A DNA stretch of 64,000 bases from an uncultured Phycisphaerales bacterium (GTDB lineage Bacteria > Planctomycetota > Phycisphaerae > Sedimentisphaerales > Anaerohalosphaeraceae), in the NCBI GenBank assembly GCA_937868095.1, contig CALMLO010000041.1:96767-160766 (forward strand). The letters run 5' to 3'. Numbering within the stretch: position 1 is the stretch's first letter; each line of letters opens with the position of its first letter. The notes under the pieces are model-generated. The model was not told where the DNA came from. It was given only the letters and a program-made list of their open reading frames with translations, and made no database searches. A program made the position numbers and the translations under genes. Below are positions 37,892-47,058 of this stretch, piece by piece.

Positions 37892-38407
37892 TCACCACCT
37901 TTTTACTGCTTCCACCGCTACCCCACGGATAGACTCGATGGTTTCTTGATCTCGTAACCTCAGCAGCCCATTCATCACGGCCTTGACCACATTTTTGGCC
38001 GAACGGCTGCCGTTAATTTTGGTCAATACATTGCGAATACCCGCATATTCGAGTACCGCTCGGGCACTTGAGCCGGCTATGACACCTGTTCCGGGACTAG
38101 CCGGAATCATGATGATCTGGGTCGCCCGGCTTTTGCCGATTACTTCGTGAGGAATCGTCCCGCCGACAACCGGAATCCGCTGAAGGTTCTTTTTGGCGTC
38201 TTTAATGGCCTTTTCTACAGCAGCAGGTACTTCGTTGGCCTTGCCGTATCCGACTCCGACCGTTCCATTTCGATCCCCAACAACCACCAGGGCCGAAAAA
38301 CTGAACCGACGCCCGCCTTTGACGACTTTGGCGTTTCGAAACACCTTAACCACCGTATCTTCCAGCGGCTGCTCACCCTGTACCGTAAGTCTGCTTTCTT
38401 CAGCCAA
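37892..38407 (-). CDS. rpsE: 30S ribosomal protein uS5
   Basis: The 171-residue product has the double-stranded-RNA-binding part ([25 protein letters not shown]) and a C-terminal domain with [19 protein letters not shown]. uS5 is part of the decoding-fidelity centre with uS4. It lies between rplR and rplO. The N-terminal 25 residues are more variable than usual. Confidence 0.96.
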   Translation of the reverse strand: MAEESRLTVQGEQPLEDTVVKVFRNAKVVKGGRRFSFSALVVVGDRNGTVGVGYGKANEVPAAVEKAIKDAKKNLQRIPVVGGTIPHEVIGKSRATQIIMIPASPGTGVIAGSSARAVLEYAGIRNVLTKINGSRSAKNVVKAVMNGLLRLRDQETIESIRGVAVEAVKRW

Positions 38408-38449
38408 CTCTGTTCTCCATTTCTGAAGGTCTTTCGATCCTTGTCATCT

Positions 38450-38815
38450 CTACAAACGCAGACCCGCCTCGCGTGCTGCATCGGCCAGGGCCTTCACTCG
38501 GCCATGATATTTATATCCATTGCGGTCAAAACAGACCGCCTTGATTCCAATATCCATGGCCTGTTTAGCCAGTGCCGATCCTACGATTTTGGCTGCTTCT
38601 TTATTGTCGCCTCTTTTCAAATGATCCCGAAGAACCCGGCTGCGGGTGCTGGAGGAAACCAGCGTTACACCCGCTACATCATCAATAATCTGTGCATAAA
38701 TATGCCGACCGGAGCGAAACACCACCAACCGCGGACGTTCCGGTGTTCCAAAGATTTTGGCCCGTGAACGAAAATCACGACGCTGCCGGCTCTTTTCAAT
38801 ACGTTCTCTCTGCAT
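38450..38815 (-). CDS. rplR: 50S ribosomal protein uL18
   Basis: The 121-residue product has a basic N-terminus ([20 protein letters not shown]) and the 5S-rRNA-binding fold: [19 protein letters not shown] and a C-terminal [18 protein letters not shown]. uL18 binds 5S rRNA with uL5. It lies between rplF and rpsE. Confidence 0.97.
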   Translation of the reverse strand: MQRERIEKSRQRRDFRSRAKIFGTPERPRLVVFRSGRHIYAQIIDDVAGVTLVSSSTRSRVLRDHLKRGDNKEAAKIVGSALAKQAMDIGIKAVCFDRNGYKYHGRVKALADAAREAGLRL

Positions 38816-38838
38816 CCAACAACTCCCTAACGATCCAA

Positions 38839-39411
38839 CTATCCGCCGGAGGCAAAGGCCTTCCCTTCTTTGCGGACTACATGTTCATCAGCATAACGGA
38901 TTCCCTTGCCCTGATAGGGCTCCGGCGGTTTGACTTTTCGAACATCTGCCGCAAACTGTCCCAAAATCTGTTTGTTTGGGCTTGACAGTACGAACACCGC
39001 CGGAACTTCATTGCCTTTCGTCGCAGGGGTTTTTATTTCCACTTTCACTTCCTTGGGAATCGGAAGTTCCACCGGCCTGGCATAGCCCACCGTCAAAACG
39101 AGCTTGCCTCCCTGCTCCTTGACGCTGTAGCCAGTCCCGTAAATCAGCATTTCTCTGTGGAATCCTTGGCTGACTCCTTTGACCATATTGTTCAGCAGGG
39201 CACGGGTGGTTCCATGAAAGGCCCTCTTCTGACGACTTTCCGTGTCCGGATTGACCACTTGGATCTTTCCTTCCGTAATCTGGACCTGAATTTCCGGACG
39301 ACAGGTCATCTGCAAAGTGCCCTTCGGACCGCTGATTTTGACGGTCTGGCCGGCCTGCTCCACTTTCACCCCACTGGGGATTTCAACCGGTTTTTTCCCT
39401 ATTCGACTCAT
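38839..39411 (-). CDS. rplF: 50S ribosomal protein uL6
   Basis: A 190-residue protein starting [15 protein letters not shown], with the two-lobed uL6 core and the C-terminal [17 protein letters not shown] block. uL6 is near the GTPase-associated centre. Its start codon directly abuts the rpsH stop (39412), so the two are probably coupled. Confidence 0.97.
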   Translation of the reverse strand: MSRIGKKPVEIPSGVKVEQAGQTVKISGPKGTLQMTCRPEIQVQITEGKIQVVNPDTESRQKRAFHGTTRALLNNMVKGVSQGFHREMLIYGTGYSVKEQGGKLVLTVGYARPVELPIPKEVKVEIKTPATKGNEVPAVFVLSSPNKQILGQFAADVRKVKPPEPYQGKGIRYADEHVVRKEGKAFASGG

Positions 39412-39810
39412 TTAGCTCACCATGCAAAGTAATTCGCCGCCAATATGTTCCCGACGGCAGACTCGATCGCTCACAACGCCTCGACTGGTCGAGACAATTG
39501 AAATACCCATCCCGTTCAAAACCACCGGCAAATCATCCGCGCTGCAATAAACTCGCCGGCCGGGCTTACTGACCCGCTCAATCATCTGGATCACGGGTCT
39601 TCCATCAGGCGTATATTTCAAAAAAACCCGAAGGAATCCCTGCTTGCCGTCATCAATCCGGTCATAATCCCGGATATACCCTTCTTCTTTCAGAACGGCT
39701 GCAACGCCTTCGCAAATCTTGGAGGCCTTTACCTGAACCTGGGAACGGCCGACATATCCGCCATTGCGGATTCTGGTCAGCATATCTGCAATCGGATCAT
39801 TCAAACTCAT
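39412..39810 (-). CDS. rpsH: 30S ribosomal protein uS8
   Basis: A 132-residue protein starting MSLNDPIADMLTRIRNGG, with the C-terminal GISIVSTSRGVVSDRVCRREHIGGE block that binds helix 21 of 16S rRNA. In E. coli it represses the spc operon; no equivalent leader site could be recognised here. It lies between the rpsZ-type uS14 gene and rplF. Confidence 0.97.
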   Translation of the reverse strand: MSLNDPIADMLTRIRNGGYVGRSQVQVKASKICEGVAAVLKEEGYIRDYDRIDDGKQGFLRVFLKYTPDGRPVIQMIERVSKPGRRVYCSADDLPVVLNGMGISIVSTSRGVVSDRVCRREHIGGELLCMVS

Positions 39811-39846
39811 GAATCACTCCAATAAACTCTTCAAGTCCGCTGCCCC

Positions 39847-40032
39847 TTACCAACTGGCCTTCTTGACACCCGGAATCTTGCCTTCATTGGCCATCTTTCG
39901 AAAGCAAATCCGGCAGATTCTAAACTTGCGATACACCGCACGGGCCCGCCCGCAAATCTCACATCGCGTATAGACACGGCTTCGATATTTCGGTTTCTTT
40001 TTTGCCTTGTTCTCCAGGGCTTTTGTGGACAT
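39847..40032 (-). CDS. rpsZ: 30S ribosomal protein uS14, zinc-binding (type Z)
   Basis: The 61-residue product is the short uS14 with a Cys4 zinc site: CEIC and CRIC in [21 protein letters not shown]. The tail [18 protein letters not shown] is conserved. uS14 completes the 30S head. It lies between rplE and rpsH. Confidence 0.97.
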   Translation of the reverse strand: MSTKALENKAKKKPKYRSRVYTRCEICGRARAVYRKFRICRICFRKMANEGKIPGVKKASW

Positions 40033-40071
40033 ACTTGACTCCCGCGTTCTTATCTTTTATCTGCATCCGGT

Positions 40072-40611
40072 TCACGACCGAAACGGCATTCCGAACAGAC
40101 GCAGCATTTCTCGACCTTCTTCATCCGTCTTGGCACTCGTAACAAACGTAATATTCATTCCCTGATTGACCTCGATGCGAGCCGGGTCGATCTCAGGAAA
40201 TACACTTTGCTCCTCCAGTCCCATCGAATAATTGCCGTGCCCGTCAAACCCATTGGGATTCAGACCTCGAAAGTCTTTCACACGCGGAATCGCCAGGTTA
40301 ACCAAACGGTCCAGGAACTCATACATCCGTTCCCGACGCAGTGTCACCTTCAGACCCGTTTTGTCCCCCTGGCGAACCTTGAAATTGGAAACACTCTTTT
40401 TGGCCGTACAAATCAGCGGCTTCTGACCGGTAACCACCGTTAAATCCCGAATCGCCAAATCCAGAAACTTTTTGTCCTGTGTGGCTTTCCCAACGCCCAT
40501 CGAAACAACAATCTTCTCCAAACGCGGCACAGCCATCGGTGTTGTATATCCGAACTTTTCTTTCAGCGCCGGAACGACTTTGGATTTATATAATACTTTT
40601 AAACGTGCCAT
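40072..40611 (-). CDS. rplE: 50S ribosomal protein uL5
   Basis: A 179-residue protein with the uL5 blocks VPRLEKIVVSMGVGKATQ, GQKPLICTAKKSVSNFKVRQG and NYSMGLEEQSVFPEID. It binds 5S rRNA and contacts the P-site tRNA. Order is rplX, rplE, rpsZ. Confidence 0.97.
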   Translation of the reverse strand: MARLKVLYKSKVVPALKEKFGYTTPMAVPRLEKIVVSMGVGKATQDKKFLDLAIRDLTVVTGQKPLICTAKKSVSNFKVRQGDKTGLKVTLRRERMYEFLDRLVNLAIPRVKDFRGLNPNGFDGHGNYSMGLEEQSVFPEIDPARIEVNQGMNITFVTSAKTDEEGREMLRLFGMPFRS

Positions 40612-40628
40612 ATCTGCTTTACCTTACG

Positions 40629-40967
40629 TTACTTTTGCTTGGCTTTCCGCACGATTCCGATTTCCGTGCCGTCCAAGGCCTGCCGTTTCTTGGCGCCCTT
40701 CGCATCAACGACAAAACGTACTCTCGTGCCTTTGTTCGTCTTGGGATGAACCGGCAACAGATTGCTCAGATGAATCGGACGCTCAATCCGAATACGACCT
40801 CCCTGCGGATTCCGCCGCGAAGGACGCACATGCTTGTACGCCAGATTCACGCCTTCTACCAGTGCCTGCTCTTTGTCCGGGATGATCCGAATAATCCGAC
40901 CTGTTACACCTTTCTGGTCGCCTGCAATCACCTGAACCAAATCCCCTTTTTTAATATGTCTTGCCAT
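40629..40967 (-). CDS. rplX: 50S ribosomal protein uL24
   Basis: A 112-residue protein with a KOW motif at the start (KGDLVQVIAGDQKGVTGRII) and VEGVNLAYKHVRPSRRNPQGG. uL24 starts 50S assembly. The gene follows rplN. Confidence 0.96.
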   Translation of the reverse strand: MARHIKKGDLVQVIAGDQKGVTGRIIRIIPDKEQALVEGVNLAYKHVRPSRRNPQGGRIRIERPIHLSNLLPVHPKTNKGTRVRFVVDAKGAKKRQALDGTEIGIVRKAKQK

Positions 40968-40990
40968 AAATGTTCTCAGCTTTCCTCTGC

Positions 40991-41380
40991 TTAGACCACT
41001 TCACTGGCTAGCGAGATGATTTTCATAAAGTTCTTTTCTCGCAGCTCCCGAGCCACAGCCCCAAAAATTCGGGTTCCGATCGGGTTGTTTTCATTATCAA
41101 TAATCACGGCCGCATTGCTGTCAAATCGAACATAACTTCCGTCGGGACGGCGGACCGGATATTTTGTTCGAATGATGACGCATTTGTACACTTTCTTCCG
41201 GTCCAGTTGACAGCTGGGCAGACGTTTTTTGATCGCTACACAGACAATATCCCCAATGCTGGCCGTTCCGCGGGTATATTTGCCTTTGCGTGCACTGCTT
41301 TTTCCCAGCACTCGAATGCACTGGGCGGTTTTCACGCCGCTGTTATCGGCGATTTCCAACATGGTTTCCTGCTGTATCAC
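40991..41380 (-). CDS. rplN: 50S ribosomal protein uL14, GTG start
   Basis: The 129-residue product starts at a GTG (41380) reading [17 protein letters not shown], with AAGGA seven bases upstream. The frame extends further upstream but only into non-uL14 sequence. The core has [21 protein letters not shown] and [13 protein letters not shown]. uL14 sits on the intersubunit face and contacts h14 of 16S rRNA. Its last residues ([10 protein letters not shown]) are standard. Confidence 0.95.
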   Translation of the reverse strand: MIQQETMLEIADNSGVKTAQCIRVLGKSSARKGKYTRGTASIGDIVCVAIKKRLPSCQLDRKKVYKCVIIRTKYPVRRPDGSYVRFDSNAAVIIDNENNPIGTRIFGAVARELREKNFMKIISLASEVV

Positions 41381-41391
41381 GGCTGCATCCT

Positions 41392-41655
41392 TTACTCTAT
41401 GACCGCTTTCTGCACAATCTTCACCAGCCGCCAACTCTTGCGCTTGCTGATGGGGCGGCAGGGAGTAATTTCCACCACATCACCTACGCCGGCCTGATTG
41501 GCGGGGTCGTGAACCGACAGTTTGGTCCGGCGACGGATATACTTCTCATACTGCGGGTGCTTCATTAGAAAATTAATCTGCACCACAACACTCTTGTCTC
41601 CGCTCCTGCTCACTACGGTGCCTTGTTTGGTTTTCAGCTGCTTGCCTGCTTCCAT
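41392..41655 (-). CDS. rpsQ: 30S ribosomal protein uS17
   Basis: An 87-residue OB-fold protein. Its recognisable parts are KTKQGTVVSRSGDKSVVV, HPQYEKYIRRRTKLSVHDPA and GDVVEITPCRPISKRKSWRL. uS17 is a primary 16S-binding protein. The gene lies between rpmC and rplN. Confidence 0.97.
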   Translation of the reverse strand: MEAGKQLKTKQGTVVSRSGDKSVVVQINFLMKHPQYEKYIRRRTKLSVHDPANQAGVGDVVEITPCRPISKRKSWRLVKIVQKAVIE

Positions 41656-41661
41656 ATTCTT

Positions 41662-41859
41662 TTACCGAACCTTCCGTTCTTCCTCACGCATAATCGTTTT
41701 GATTCGGGCAATATCGCGCCGAAGATTGCGGATAGCATGGCGGTTCTGCAGATTTTCTGTTACCGCCTGAGAGCGAATCTCAAACACTTTCCGCTCCAGT
41801 TCCTGGAGTTTTTCCAGGCGTTCATCTGTTCGCAAGTCTCGAATTTCCGACAATTTCAT
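41662..41859 (-). CDS. rpmC: 50S ribosomal protein uL29
   Basis: The 65-residue product starts MKLSEIRDLRTDERLEKLQE at 41859, the normal start for uL29, and is a helical hairpin ending ARIKTIMREEERKVR. The open frame runs 42 codons further upstream into rplP but has no uL29 character there. uL29 surrounds the exit tunnel and contacts trigger factor and SRP. It lies between rplP and rpsQ. Confidence 0.95.
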   Translation of the reverse strand: MKLSEIRDLRTDERLEKLQELERKVFEIRSQAVTENLQNRHAIRNLRRDIARIKTIMREEERKVR

Positions 41860-41875
41860 AACCGATTTCCTTTTC

Positions 41876-42298
41876 TCATCCGAGCGAGTGCCGTCGTGTA
41901 ACAAAGCGGCAGCGAATGGGCATCTTATGAGCAACCCGCAGCAGCGCTTCCTTGGCAACACTTTCTTCGACTCCGCCAATTTCAAACATCACCGTCCCCG
42001 GCTTAACCCGAGCCACCCAGCCGGCTACTTCCGCTTTTCCTTTTCCCATACGGGTTTCAAGGGGCTTGGCACTGTACGAATGATCCGGGAAAATCCGGAT
42101 ATACACCTTTCCTTCGCGGTGAAGATAATGCGTAGCCGCTACACGTCCGGCCTCAATCTGCCGTCCCGTAATCCAGTGTGCCGACAAGGCCTGCAAACCA
42201 TATTCTCCAAAAGCCACGTAATTCTTCCGCGTGGCAACCCCTTTCAGTGTTCCACGCTGATGTTTGCGATATTTGACTCGTTTGGGCATCAAGGCCAT
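41876..42298 (-). CDS. rplP: 50S ribosomal protein uL16
   Basis: A 140-residue protein with [40 protein letters not shown] and [19 protein letters not shown], the uL16 signature that contacts the A-site tRNA elbow. Two codons of extension (MAL) precede the usual MPKR start, so the true start may be at the second Met (42289). It lies between rpsC and rpmC. Confidence 0.96.
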   Translation of the reverse strand: MALMPKRVKYRKHQRGTLKGVATRKNYVAFGEYGLQALSAHWITGRQIEAGRVAATHYLHREGKVYIRIFPDHSYSAKPLETRMGKGKAEVAGWVARVKPGTVMFEIGGVEESVAKEALLRVAHKMPIRCRFVTRRHSLG

Positions 42299-42326
42299 AA
42301 ATGATTCACCTCACTACCATCTGTCT

Positions 42327-43112
42327 TTATGCTTCCGAACCTGGATTTTCAGCAACACTGCCAGCCGATGCGGAGCTTTCATCTGAAGCCGCCTTGCCGC
42401 TGGCGTGTTCCTTCGAACTTCGTCGAGGACGCGATGACCGGCGAGGTTTTGCCGGTGTCTTCGCAATCACCTCTTCTCCAAACTTTCCTTTGTAAATCCA
42501 TACTTTAATACCGATGGTTCCATAGGTCGTTTTGGCCACCGCCAGGCCGTAATCCACATTAGCATCGAGAGTCTGCAATGGAATCGAACCCATCTTCTGC
42601 GTCTCGCTTCGGGCGATTTCAGCTCCAGCCAAACGCCCGCTGCAGATAATCTTGACTCCCAAAGCGCCGGCGTTCATCACATTTTCACAGGCCGTTTTCA
42701 TCGCCCGCCGATAGGCCGCCCGCCTCTTAATCTGCTCGGAAATGCCTTCTGCCACAAGGACCGCATCCAGATTGGGCTCTTTAATTTCAATCACATTAAT
42801 GCTCACCTTGCGATTGATCATCGCTTCCAGCTCTTCCCGCAGCTTATCGACTTCAGCCCCTCGCGGACCGATCACCATGCCGGGCCGGGCTGTATGCAGA
42901 GTCACTTTTACTTCATTGCGGGTGCGGGCTATTTCCACCTTCGAAACTGCTGCATACGGCGGCTGACGGTTGAATTTTTTGTCCACATAGTCCCGCAATT
43001 TGTAATCTTCAATCAAAAACTCTCCATAATTGGCCTTCGGAGCAAACCACGTGCTCTGCCACGGAAGAGTAATGCCTGTTCGAAACCCGATCGGCGATGT
43101 CTTTTGACCCAT
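42327..43112 (-). CDS. rpsC: 30S ribosomal protein uS3 with C-terminal extension
   Basis: A 261-residue protein. The N-terminus MGQKTSPIGFRTGI is standard, a KH domain (GPRG loop in VIGPRGAEVDK, about residue 82) follows, and the C-terminal domain ends with YGTIGIKVWIYKGK (about 208). Residues after about 215 are a low-complexity Pro/Arg/Ser tail that turns acidic at the end. uS3 forms the mRNA entry channel. Tails of this kind are common in Planctomycetes and related groups. Confidence 0.95.
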   Translation of the reverse strand: MGQKTSPIGFRTGITLPWQSTWFAPKANYGEFLIEDYKLRDYVDKKFNRQPPYAAVSKVEIARTRNEVKVTLHTARPGMVIGPRGAEVDKLREELEAMINRKVSINVIEIKEPNLDAVLVAEGISEQIKRRAAYRRAMKTACENVMNAGALGVKIICSGRLAGAEIARSETQKMGSIPLQTLDANVDYGLAVAKTTYGTIGIKVWIYKGKFGEEVIAKTPAKPRRSSRPRRSSKEHASGKAASDESSASAGSVAENPGSEA

Positions 43113-43130
43113 AAATGCCTCAAATTCCGA

Positions 43131-43679
43131 TTATAGCTGCGATACTGTCACAACAATATGACTGGCTTCTTTGCGAATTGGATGAGCACGTCCGCGGTCT
43201 TTGGCACGCCATGCTTTGGTGCCGATTCGACGGCCGGCCGGATCCACCCGTGCTTCTGTCACAACCAAATTTTCCACATCTGCTTCCTGCTCATCCGCAT
43301 TGGCAACAGCACTCTGTAAAACCTTTCGGACTGCCTCTGCCGCCCGTTTGCGGGTGAACTGAAGAACATCCAGAGCATCCTGAACCTCACGCCCCTGAAT
43401 TAACTGGGTAACCAAATGCACTTTTCGCGGAGACATCGGGGCATACCGACACACCGCACGCCACTCTGATATCTCCTGCATCTCAACCCCCAGCGCCTCA
43501 GCTAGTCGACGGACGTCATCCGAATTCGGTTTTGGAGTCATCAGTCCTTTTTGCCAATTGCGAATAGCCGACACCGCTTCCTTTGCAGTGCGGCCGCCGC
43601 GAACCAGATGACTAGCCAGCTGCTGGGCGGTCATCTTCTGCCGTTGGCAAACCTGATTAAACTTTTTTGCACTTAGCAT
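43131..43679 (-). CDS. rplV: 50S ribosomal protein uL22 with an N-terminal XRE-like helix-turn-helix domain
   Basis: The 182-residue product is about 70 longer than normal. The uL22 part begins at about residue 74 (WRAVCRYAPMSPRKVHLVTQ), has the beta-hairpin region DVENLVVTEARVDPAGRR and ends GRAHPIRKEASHIVVTVSQL. Residues 16-72 read like a Cro/CI HTH: MTAQQLASHL, then AVSAIRNWQKGLMTPKP and DDVRRLAEALGVEMQEI. An internal ATG (residue 67, base 43481) could give a normal-length uL22, but that would leave about 260 untranslated bases in an otherwise tight operon. uL22 lines the exit tunnel; the extra domain may bind rRNA or DNA. Confidence 0.9.
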   Translation of the reverse strand: MLSAKKFNQVCQRQKMTAQQLASHLVRGGRTAKEAVSAIRNWQKGLMTPKPNSDDVRRLAEALGVEMQEISEWRAVCRYAPMSPRKVHLVTQLIQGREVQDALDVLQFTRKRAAEAVRKVLQSAVANADEQEADVENLVVTEARVDPAGRRIGTKAWRAKDRGRAHPIRKEASHIVVTVSQL

Positions 43680-43740
43680 AACTACACAACCTTAATCGAT
43701 TGTTTTTTCTTTTTGTTTCTCGGCTTCTGAGAAGACTCGA

Positions 43741-44019
43741 TTAAACCGACTTCTCTTTCTTGGAACCAGAATGTCCGCGGAAGGTGCGGGTCATCGAAAA
43801 CTCCCCTAATTTATGACCTACCATATCTTCCGTAATAAAAACCTTATGAAACATTTTCCCGTTATGCACAAGAAACGTATACCCCACAAACTCCGGAATT
43901 ACAGTACAGGAGCGTGCCCATGTTTTAATGGGCTCCTTGCTGCCGGTTTCCATATGACGACGAATCTTCCGGTACAGTTTCTCATCTACATACGGGCCTT
44001 TTTTCTGTGAGCGTCCCAT
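43741..44019 (-). CDS. rpsS: 30S ribosomal protein uS19
   Basis: A 92-residue protein starting [19 protein letters not shown], with [19 protein letters not shown] and [18 protein letters not shown]. uS19 binds the 30S head with uS13. It lies between rplB and rplV. Confidence 0.97.
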   Translation of the reverse strand: MGRSQKKGPYVDEKLYRKIRRHMETGSKEPIKTWARSCTVIPEFVGYTFLVHNGKMFHKVFITEDMVGHKLGEFSMTRTFRGHSGSKKEKSV

Positions 44020-44066
44020 TGAACTTCCTTTTGCTTCTTATAGCTCTCCGCTGCGTCTTCTGCTGC

Positions 44067-44921
44067 CTACAGCACTAACTGAATACCCCGATTATTCTTT
44101 CGGCGACGAATAATCCGACGACTGCTCACCTTGCGAGGATTCCGCGTCTTTCCGCCCTTGGCCAGCACACCCGTCGGCGAACAAGGATGCCGTCCGCCAT
44201 TCGCCCGGCCCTCTCCGCCGCCAAGCGGATGAGCAACCGGATTCATCGCCTTGCCGCGAACATGAGACCGAAATCCCTTATGACGCTTTCGACCGGCCTT
44301 TCCGATTTTGACATTCTGATAATCGGAATTGCTCAGCTGACCAATGGTTGCCCGGCATTCCTTGCGAACCATTCTCATCTCACCGCTGGGCAGCACAATT
44401 GTCGCCCAGTCACCTTCTTTGGCCATCAGACGAGCAGAGCTGCCCGCGGTGCGAGCCAACTTACCCCCTTGGCCGGCTTCCATCTCAATATTATGAATTT
44501 CAACACCGACTGGGATCGATTCCAAAGGCATAGCATTGCCGAGTTTCGGCTCAACGGAAGGGCCGCTTTCCACGGTCTGGCCAACCTGAATCCCCTGCGG
44601 AGCCAGGATATACCGTTTCTCCCCATCCTCATACTGAACCAGGGAAATAAAACAGTTTCGGTTCGGATCATACTCAATCGTTAAAACTTTGGCTGGCGTA
44701 TTATCCTTATTGCGTTTGAAATCAATAATACGGTAAATCCGCCGGCTTCCGCCTCCGCGAAATCGAACCGTTGTTTCGCCCGTATGATTTCGTCCGCCGC
44801 TCTTTTGGATTCTCCGGCACAAACTTTTTTCCGGACGAAATGCCGTCAGCTCTTTTTTGTAATCAATCACTGAAGCATTGCGCCGCCCAGGACTGGTCGG
44901 TTTATAAACACGGATCGCCAT
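44067..44921 (-). CDS. rplB: 50S ribosomal protein uL2
   Basis: A 284-residue protein with [20 protein letters not shown], the OB-fold RNA-binding part, VGQTVESGP, and the peptidyl-transferase-proximal loop [17 protein letters not shown] with the conserved histidine. The basic C-terminus has [17 protein letters not shown] residues. uL2 joins the subunits. It lies between rplW and rpsS. Confidence 0.97.
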   Translation of the reverse strand: MAIRVYKPTSPGRRNASVIDYKKELTAFRPEKSLCRRIQKSGGRNHTGETTVRFRGGGSRRIYRIIDFKRNKDNTPAKVLTIEYDPNRNCFISLVQYEDGEKRYILAPQGIQVGQTVESGPSVEPKLGNAMPLESIPVGVEIHNIEMEAGQGGKLARTAGSSARLMAKEGDWATIVLPSGEMRMVRKECRATIGQLSNSDYQNVKIGKAGRKRHKGFRSHVRGKAMNPVAHPLGGGEGRANGGRHPCSPTGVLAKGGKTRNPRKVSSRRIIRRRKNNRGIQLVL

Positions 44922-44939
44922 AATACACTTCCTTTTCTC

Positions 44940-45218
44940 TTAGTACAAATCTATCCGATAATCAGGATGGAGCACCACAAAGGCCTTTTTCCATGCCTTA
45001 GTATGAATAAAATGTCGGCCTCGCCGCCGTGGTTTACCTTTCATATGGGCCGTGCGGACATCCCGAACTTTCACATTGTAAATCTTCTCGATCGCCTGCC
45101 GAATCTGAAGTTTATTGGCCTTCGGATTCACCTCAAAGGCATAAACATTTCGAACATTGGCAAAATGGATGCTCTGTTCCGTAATCACAGGCCGAACTAT
45201 AATGCTGTATTCCTTCAC
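44940..45218 (-). CDS. rplW: 50S ribosomal protein uL23
   Basis: A 92-residue protein: VRPVITEQSIHFANVRNVYAF opens it, NPKANKLQIRQAIEKIYNVKV is the standard middle, and a long loop with KGKPRRRGRHFIHTKAWKK contacts the tunnel exit. uL23 is the docking site for trigger factor and SRP. It lies between rplD and rplB. Confidence 0.97.
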   Translation of the reverse strand: MKEYSIIVRPVITEQSIHFANVRNVYAFEVNPKANKLQIRQAIEKIYNVKVRDVRTAHMKGKPRRRGRHFIHTKAWKKAFVVLHPDYRIDLY

Positions 45219-45230
45219 GGCTTTACCCCG

Positions 45231-45863
45231 TTAATTCAGAGGACTCTGGCGATTTACAACAGACAGAAAAGCATCTTTGGTAAAAAGCATCTTCTTTTTG
45301 CTGCAGATGTCGCCGGCGTTTAAATCAGAAATTACCATCACATCAACTTTCGGCACATTTCTGGCTGACTTATACAGATTCACATCCTGCTGAGGAATGG
45401 CAACCAGGCAGCTGCGGTCTATTTTCAGATTCTTCAGGATACGTGCGAATTCACGAGTCTTCGGCTGCGTAAAGTTCAGTTCATCCACGACCACGACCTG
45501 ACCGCTCTGCAATTTAGACAGAATCGCCGAATCCCTCGCAAGACGCCGCTGCTTTTTCGGCATCCGCTGGCTGAAATCCCGCGGAAGTTTGGCAAACGCC
45601 ACCCCGCCGCCTTTTCGGATAGGGGTTCGGACGGTACCCATTCGAGCATTTCCGGTTCCCTTCTGCCGATAAATCTTCCGCGTAGAACCTTCCACTCTCC
45701 CGCGATTTTTAGTAGCCGCGGTTCCCACTCGCTGATTGGCATGATACATTACAATGGCCTGTTTCAGCAGAGCGCTGCGGACCTGACCGTCGAGCAGTTC
45801 TTCATTCACCTGAATCCGCTCGACTTCCTGTCCTTCTCGATTGTACACTGCAACGTCAATCAT
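45231..45863 (-). CDS. rplD: 50S ribosomal protein uL4
   Basis: A 210-residue protein with the tunnel-lining loop (NQRVGTAATKNRGRVEGSTRK, KGTGNARMGTVRTPIRKGGG) and the globular part DELNFTQPKTREFARILKNL. In E. coli it regulates the S10 operon; no matching leader structure was recognised here. It lies between rplC and rplW. Confidence 0.97.
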   Translation of the reverse strand: MIDVAVYNREGQEVERIQVNEELLDGQVRSALLKQAIVMYHANQRVGTAATKNRGRVEGSTRKIYRQKGTGNARMGTVRTPIRKGGGVAFAKLPRDFSQRMPKKQRRLARDSAILSKLQSGQVVVVDELNFTQPKTREFARILKNLKIDRSCLVAIPQQDVNLYKSARNVPKVDVMVISDLNAGDICSKKKMLFTKDAFLSVVNRQSPLN

Positions 45864-45898
45864 CGTTCTTACCAGCTTTCCGCTATTGCGATGACTCT

Positions 45899-46549
45899 TT
45901 ACTTCTTCGTCTTGGCTGTCCTTATTTCCACATATCCGCCGGCAGGTCCTGGAACCGCCCCTTTAACCGCCAGCAGGTTGTTTGCCTCGTCAATCCATAT
46001 CAGTTTGTGATTCCGGCTGGTGACACGATCCATTCCCATATGTCCAGCCATCCGTTTGCCCTTCTTCAGATTTCCGCCATGCCCCCGATCGCTGCCATGA
46101 CCGCTGAGCGAACCTGACGTACGATGCTTCCGCTCTGTTCCGTGCGAAGCCGGCATTCCTCCAAACCCATGACGCTTCATTACGCCGGCAAACCCCTTAC
46201 CCTTGCTCACCCCACTTACATCCACATACTGAACACCAGAAAAAATCTTCACATCCAGCTGGCTGCCGGGTTTATAGGTTTCCTCTGGCAACTGAGGAAA
46301 CCGCCACTCCCGTACAAACCGCTTGACAGTCGTACCCGATTTTTTAGCATGCCCTTCCTCGGGTTTTTTCACACGTGAAGGTTTCACATCTTCAAAACCT
46401 AACTGTACAGCACAATATCCATCTGTCTGAGTGGTTTTCACTTGAAGAATTGTGCACGGACCGGCCAGAAGTACCGTTACCGGCGTCATCTGCCCCGATT
46501 CATCATAAATCTGGGTCATCCCAACTTTTTTACCGAGCAACATTGCCAT
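45899..46549 (-). CDS. rplC: 50S ribosomal protein uL3
   Basis: A 216-residue protein starting MAMLLGKKVGMTQIYDESGQ, with the long loop GFAGVMKRHGFGGMPASHGTER that reaches the peptidyl-transferase centre and GHMGMDRVTSRNHKLIWID. A bacterial start MLLGKKVGM (third codon) is also possible. uL3 starts 50S assembly. It follows rpsJ. Confidence 0.97.
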   Translation of the reverse strand: MAMLLGKKVGMTQIYDESGQMTPVTVLLAGPCTILQVKTTQTDGYCAVQLGFEDVKPSRVKKPEEGHAKKSGTTVKRFVREWRFPQLPEETYKPGSQLDVKIFSGVQYVDVSGVSKGKGFAGVMKRHGFGGMPASHGTERKHRTSGSLSGHGSDRGHGGNLKKGKRMAGHMGMDRVTSRNHKLIWIDEANNLLAVKGAVPGPAGGYVEIRTAKTKK

Positions 46550-46596
46550 TGTCTGAATCCTTATCGGGTCTCAATCCTATGCTGCGGAAGCCCTCA

Positions 46597-46911
46597 TTAA
46601 GCTTTAATCTTAACAAAAACGCCCGCGGGAACAACCAAGCGATTCAGCGATTCAACCGTACGGGCGTTGGCCTCATAAATATCAATCAGACGTTTATGAG
46701 TGCGCATCTCAAACTGTTCCCGGGACTTTTTATCCACATGAGGACTGCGAAGAACTGTATAGCGTTCAATCCGGGTCGGCAGCGGAATCGGACCGCTCAC
46801 CCGAGCATTTGTCCGTCGGGCCTGTTCGACAATTTCCTTAGCGGAACTGTCCAGTGCCCGATGGTCATAGGCCTCCATCCGGATGCGAATACGTTCTGTC
46901 TCGTTTGCCAT
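46597..46911 (-). CDS. rpsJ: 30S ribosomal protein uS10
   Basis: A 104-residue protein: [56 protein letters not shown]. uS10 also pairs with NusB in antitermination. It is the first gene of the S10 cluster, with a -10-like site about 40 bases upstream (46950-46955) and no other gene for about 390 bases. Confidence 0.97.
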   Translation of the reverse strand: MANETERIRIRMEAYDHRALDSSAKEIVEQARRTNARVSGPIPLPTRIERYTVLRSPHVDKKSREQFEMRTHKRLIDIYEANARTVESLNRLVVPAGVFVKIKA

Positions 46912-46949
46912 GACTTTCCCTTTATTGTTTCTCTACCTTCAATATCCTT

Positions 46950-46955
46950 ATTATA
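46950..46955 (-). promoter_or_regulatory. -10-like element upstream of rpsJ
   Basis: TATAAT on the minus strand is 39 bases before the rpsJ ATG. The -35 position at 17-bp spacing reads AGTGGT, which is not convincing, so a standard sigma-70 promoter is only possible. Confidence 0.35.
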
Positions 46956-47027
46956 GAAAGCGGGACAAAATAACCACTTTCATTCAAAAAGGCAAGAAAA
47001 TTTAGGGGAAAAAACAGATTTATTATC

Positions 47028-47058
47028 AAAAACCTGCTTTTAACCCTTTTTAGGCAGG
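47028..47058 (-). terminator. Weak terminator-like hairpin downstream of fusA
   Basis: On the minus strand CCTGC (47058-47054) pairs with GCAGG (47037-47033) around a 16-base loop, then TTTTTG follows. The short stem and long loop make it a weak candidate, but it falls between fusA and the rpsJ promoter region. Confidence 0.3.

Noticed and set aside
41860..41985. Upstream extension of uL29 by 42 codons
   Set aside because: The extension overlaps rplP and has no uL29-like sequence; the ATG at 41859 gives a normal 65-residue protein.
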